This document shows, one piece after another, positions 5,001-5,840 of a stretch of 5,840 nt of DNA. This DNA is from Planctomycetia bacterium. GTDB lineage: Bacteria; Planctomycetota; Planctomycetia; Gemmatales; Gemmataceae. Each line of letters opens with the position of its first letter. Position 1 is the first letter of the stretch. The position numbers and the translations under genes are program-made. Below the pieces are notes generated by a model. The model did not search any database and was not told the origin of the DNA. It saw only the letters and a program-made list of their open reading frames with translations. The stretch covers positions 1-5,840 of the forward strand of contig JAKEEV010000823.1 of assembly GCA_022616395.1 (NCBI GenBank), in the 5' to 3' direction.

Positions 5001-5777
5001 ATGACCCGGTTCCTTCGCGGGATGGCCCGCGCGATGGTCGAGTCTTTCACGCTGCCGGACCCGATTCTGGAAATCGGCTCCTATCAGGTGGAAGGTCAGG
5101 AAGACTTGATCGACCTGCGCGGCCTGTTCGCGGGCCGCGACTACACCGGAGTGGACTTCCGAGCTGGCCCCGGTGTTGATCTGGTTGCCAACGTGGAAGA
5201 GCTGCCGCTTCCCGATGCGTCCGTGGGTACCGTGCTGGCCTTCAGCGTCTTCGAGCACGTCAAGCACTTCTGGAAAGGCTTTGAGGAAGTGCGTCGGGTG
5301 CTTCGTCCCGATGGCGTGTTGCTCGTGTGCTGTCCATTTTACTTCCACGTTCATGCTTATCCGCACGACTACTGGCGGTTCACACCGGAAGCGTTCGAGT
5401 CGCTTTTGGAGCCATACCCGACGCGCGTACTCGGCTGGCATGGCCCCCAGCGCCGACCGCTTAACGTGTGGTGTGCCGCGTTCCGCGAAGAAGCACAGAT
5501 CCCGACCGCCGAACAATACGCGGCCTACGAACAGAAGTTGAGCGAGTACGCGAAGGAACCGTTAGGTTTTGGTCGCCAGTTGCGGTACGCTCTCGGTCGG
5601 CTGTTGTGTGGTCGCCGGCCGTTCGCTCCGCATCTTGATCGCAACAACTGGACGAGTGAACTTCGCACAACCCCGCGACCCGCGAAACGAAACCGGCTCT
5701 TGTCATTCGTAACGACACAGATCGTGACCGCTTTCGGCTCTGGCAAGCGGAAGGCGACAATACAGAAGGCCGCGTGA
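5001..5777 (+). CDS. Class I SAM-dependent methyltransferase (Methyltransf_11 type)
   Basis: The 258-residue product has the order of class I methyltransferase motifs. ILEIGSYQVEGQ at residues 22-33 is motif I, with a Gly-Ser version of the usual GxGxG. YTGVDFRAGPGVD at 48-60 carries the acidic residue expected to bind the SAM ribose. ANVEELPLPDASVGTVLAFSVFEHV at 63-87 is the Methyltransf_11 signature (LPxPDxS and the EHV). A helix with VRRVLRPDGVLLVCCPF follows at 97-113. HVHAYPHDYWRFTPEAF at about 116-132 is typical of a group often found near polysaccharide or glycosyltransferase genes. The C-terminal 100 residues are basic and less conserved. The substrate is unknown. The frame stays open back to 4863, inside DUF488, but the ribosome binding site and the lack of methyltransferase-like sequence before MTRFLRG favour 5001. 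No downstream partner is visible within the window. Confidence 0.9.
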   Translation: MTRFLRGMARAMVESFTLPDPILEIGSYQVEGQEDLIDLRGLFAGRDYTGVDFRAGPGVDLVANVEELPLPDASVGTVLAFSVFEHVKHFWKGFEEVRRVLRPDGVLLVCCPFYFHVHAYPHDYWRFTPEAFESLLEPYPTRVLGWHGPQRRPLNVWCAAFREEAQIPTAEQYAAYEQKLSEYAKEPLGFGRQLRYALGRLLCGRRPFAPHLDRNNWTSELRTTPRPAKRNRLLSFVTTQIVTAFGSGKRKATIQKAA

Positions 5778-5840
5778 GGTGGCGCAAGCGCACCGTCTTC
5801 AAATCGGCAGAATCCGTACACGGGATCGACGCGTATCGAC

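Noticed and set aside
4998..5516. A 172-codon minus-strand frame
   Set aside because: It is antisense to the methyltransferase, which has clear class I motifs.
5778..5800. Weak hairpin after the methyltransferase (GGTGGCGC / GCGCACC)
   Set aside because: The stem is short and bulged and is followed only by TCTTC, so I do not call it a terminator.
5778..5840. Last 63 bases of the window, including a repeated ATCGAC near the end
   Set aside because: The six-base repeat is too short to mean anything, and no gene start or RNA feature is visible.

Overview
The window looks like chromosomal DNA from a planctomycete, most likely of the Gemmata group. The main reason is a DUF1559 protein, a family strongly expanded in Planctomycetes: it has an FTLIELL-type prepilin leader and a C-terminal H-x9-DG motif. 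The GC-rich codon use, an ECF sigma factor paired with a long membrane anti-sigma-like protein, and palindromic repeats in the gaps between genes agree with this. The taxonomic call rests on family knowledge and was not checked by a search.

Layout, left to right. (1) A cysteine-rich exported or membrane-anchored protein of unknown function (6-686, +). (2) A 175-base gap with a GC-rich palindrome that can fold in two alternative ways (738-783). (3) A DUF1559 pseudopilin-like protein (862-1803, +), followed by a good intrinsic terminator (1836-1870). (4) An ECF sigma factor (1944-2582, +). (5) A 114-base inverted-repeat element with perfect 33-base arms (2581-2694). (6) A zinc-finger anti-sigma-like protein with one membrane span (2714-4015, +); its C-terminal part carries an internal duplication. 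(7) A second palindromic element with perfect 28-base arms (4037-4100), lying between convergent genes. (8) On the minus strand, a two-gene operon of a DUF488 protein (4460-4894) and a small receiver-like protein without the phosphorylation residues (4112-4450). (9) A divergently transcribed class I SAM-dependent methyltransferase (5001-5777, +). The last 63 bases hold no gene that I can support.

The sigma factor and the membrane protein probably form one signalling pair: the anti-sigma domain would hold the sigma factor at the membrane until a periplasmic signal reaches the C-terminal domain. The DUF488 and receiver-like genes are tightly spaced and probably co-expressed. I see no functional link between the other genes. 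I found no defence system, phage, transposase gene, CRISPR array or RNA gene. The most unusual content is three unrelated palindromic repeats in one short window, the duplicated sensor region of the anti-sigma-like protein, and the degenerate receiver-like protein next to DUF488.
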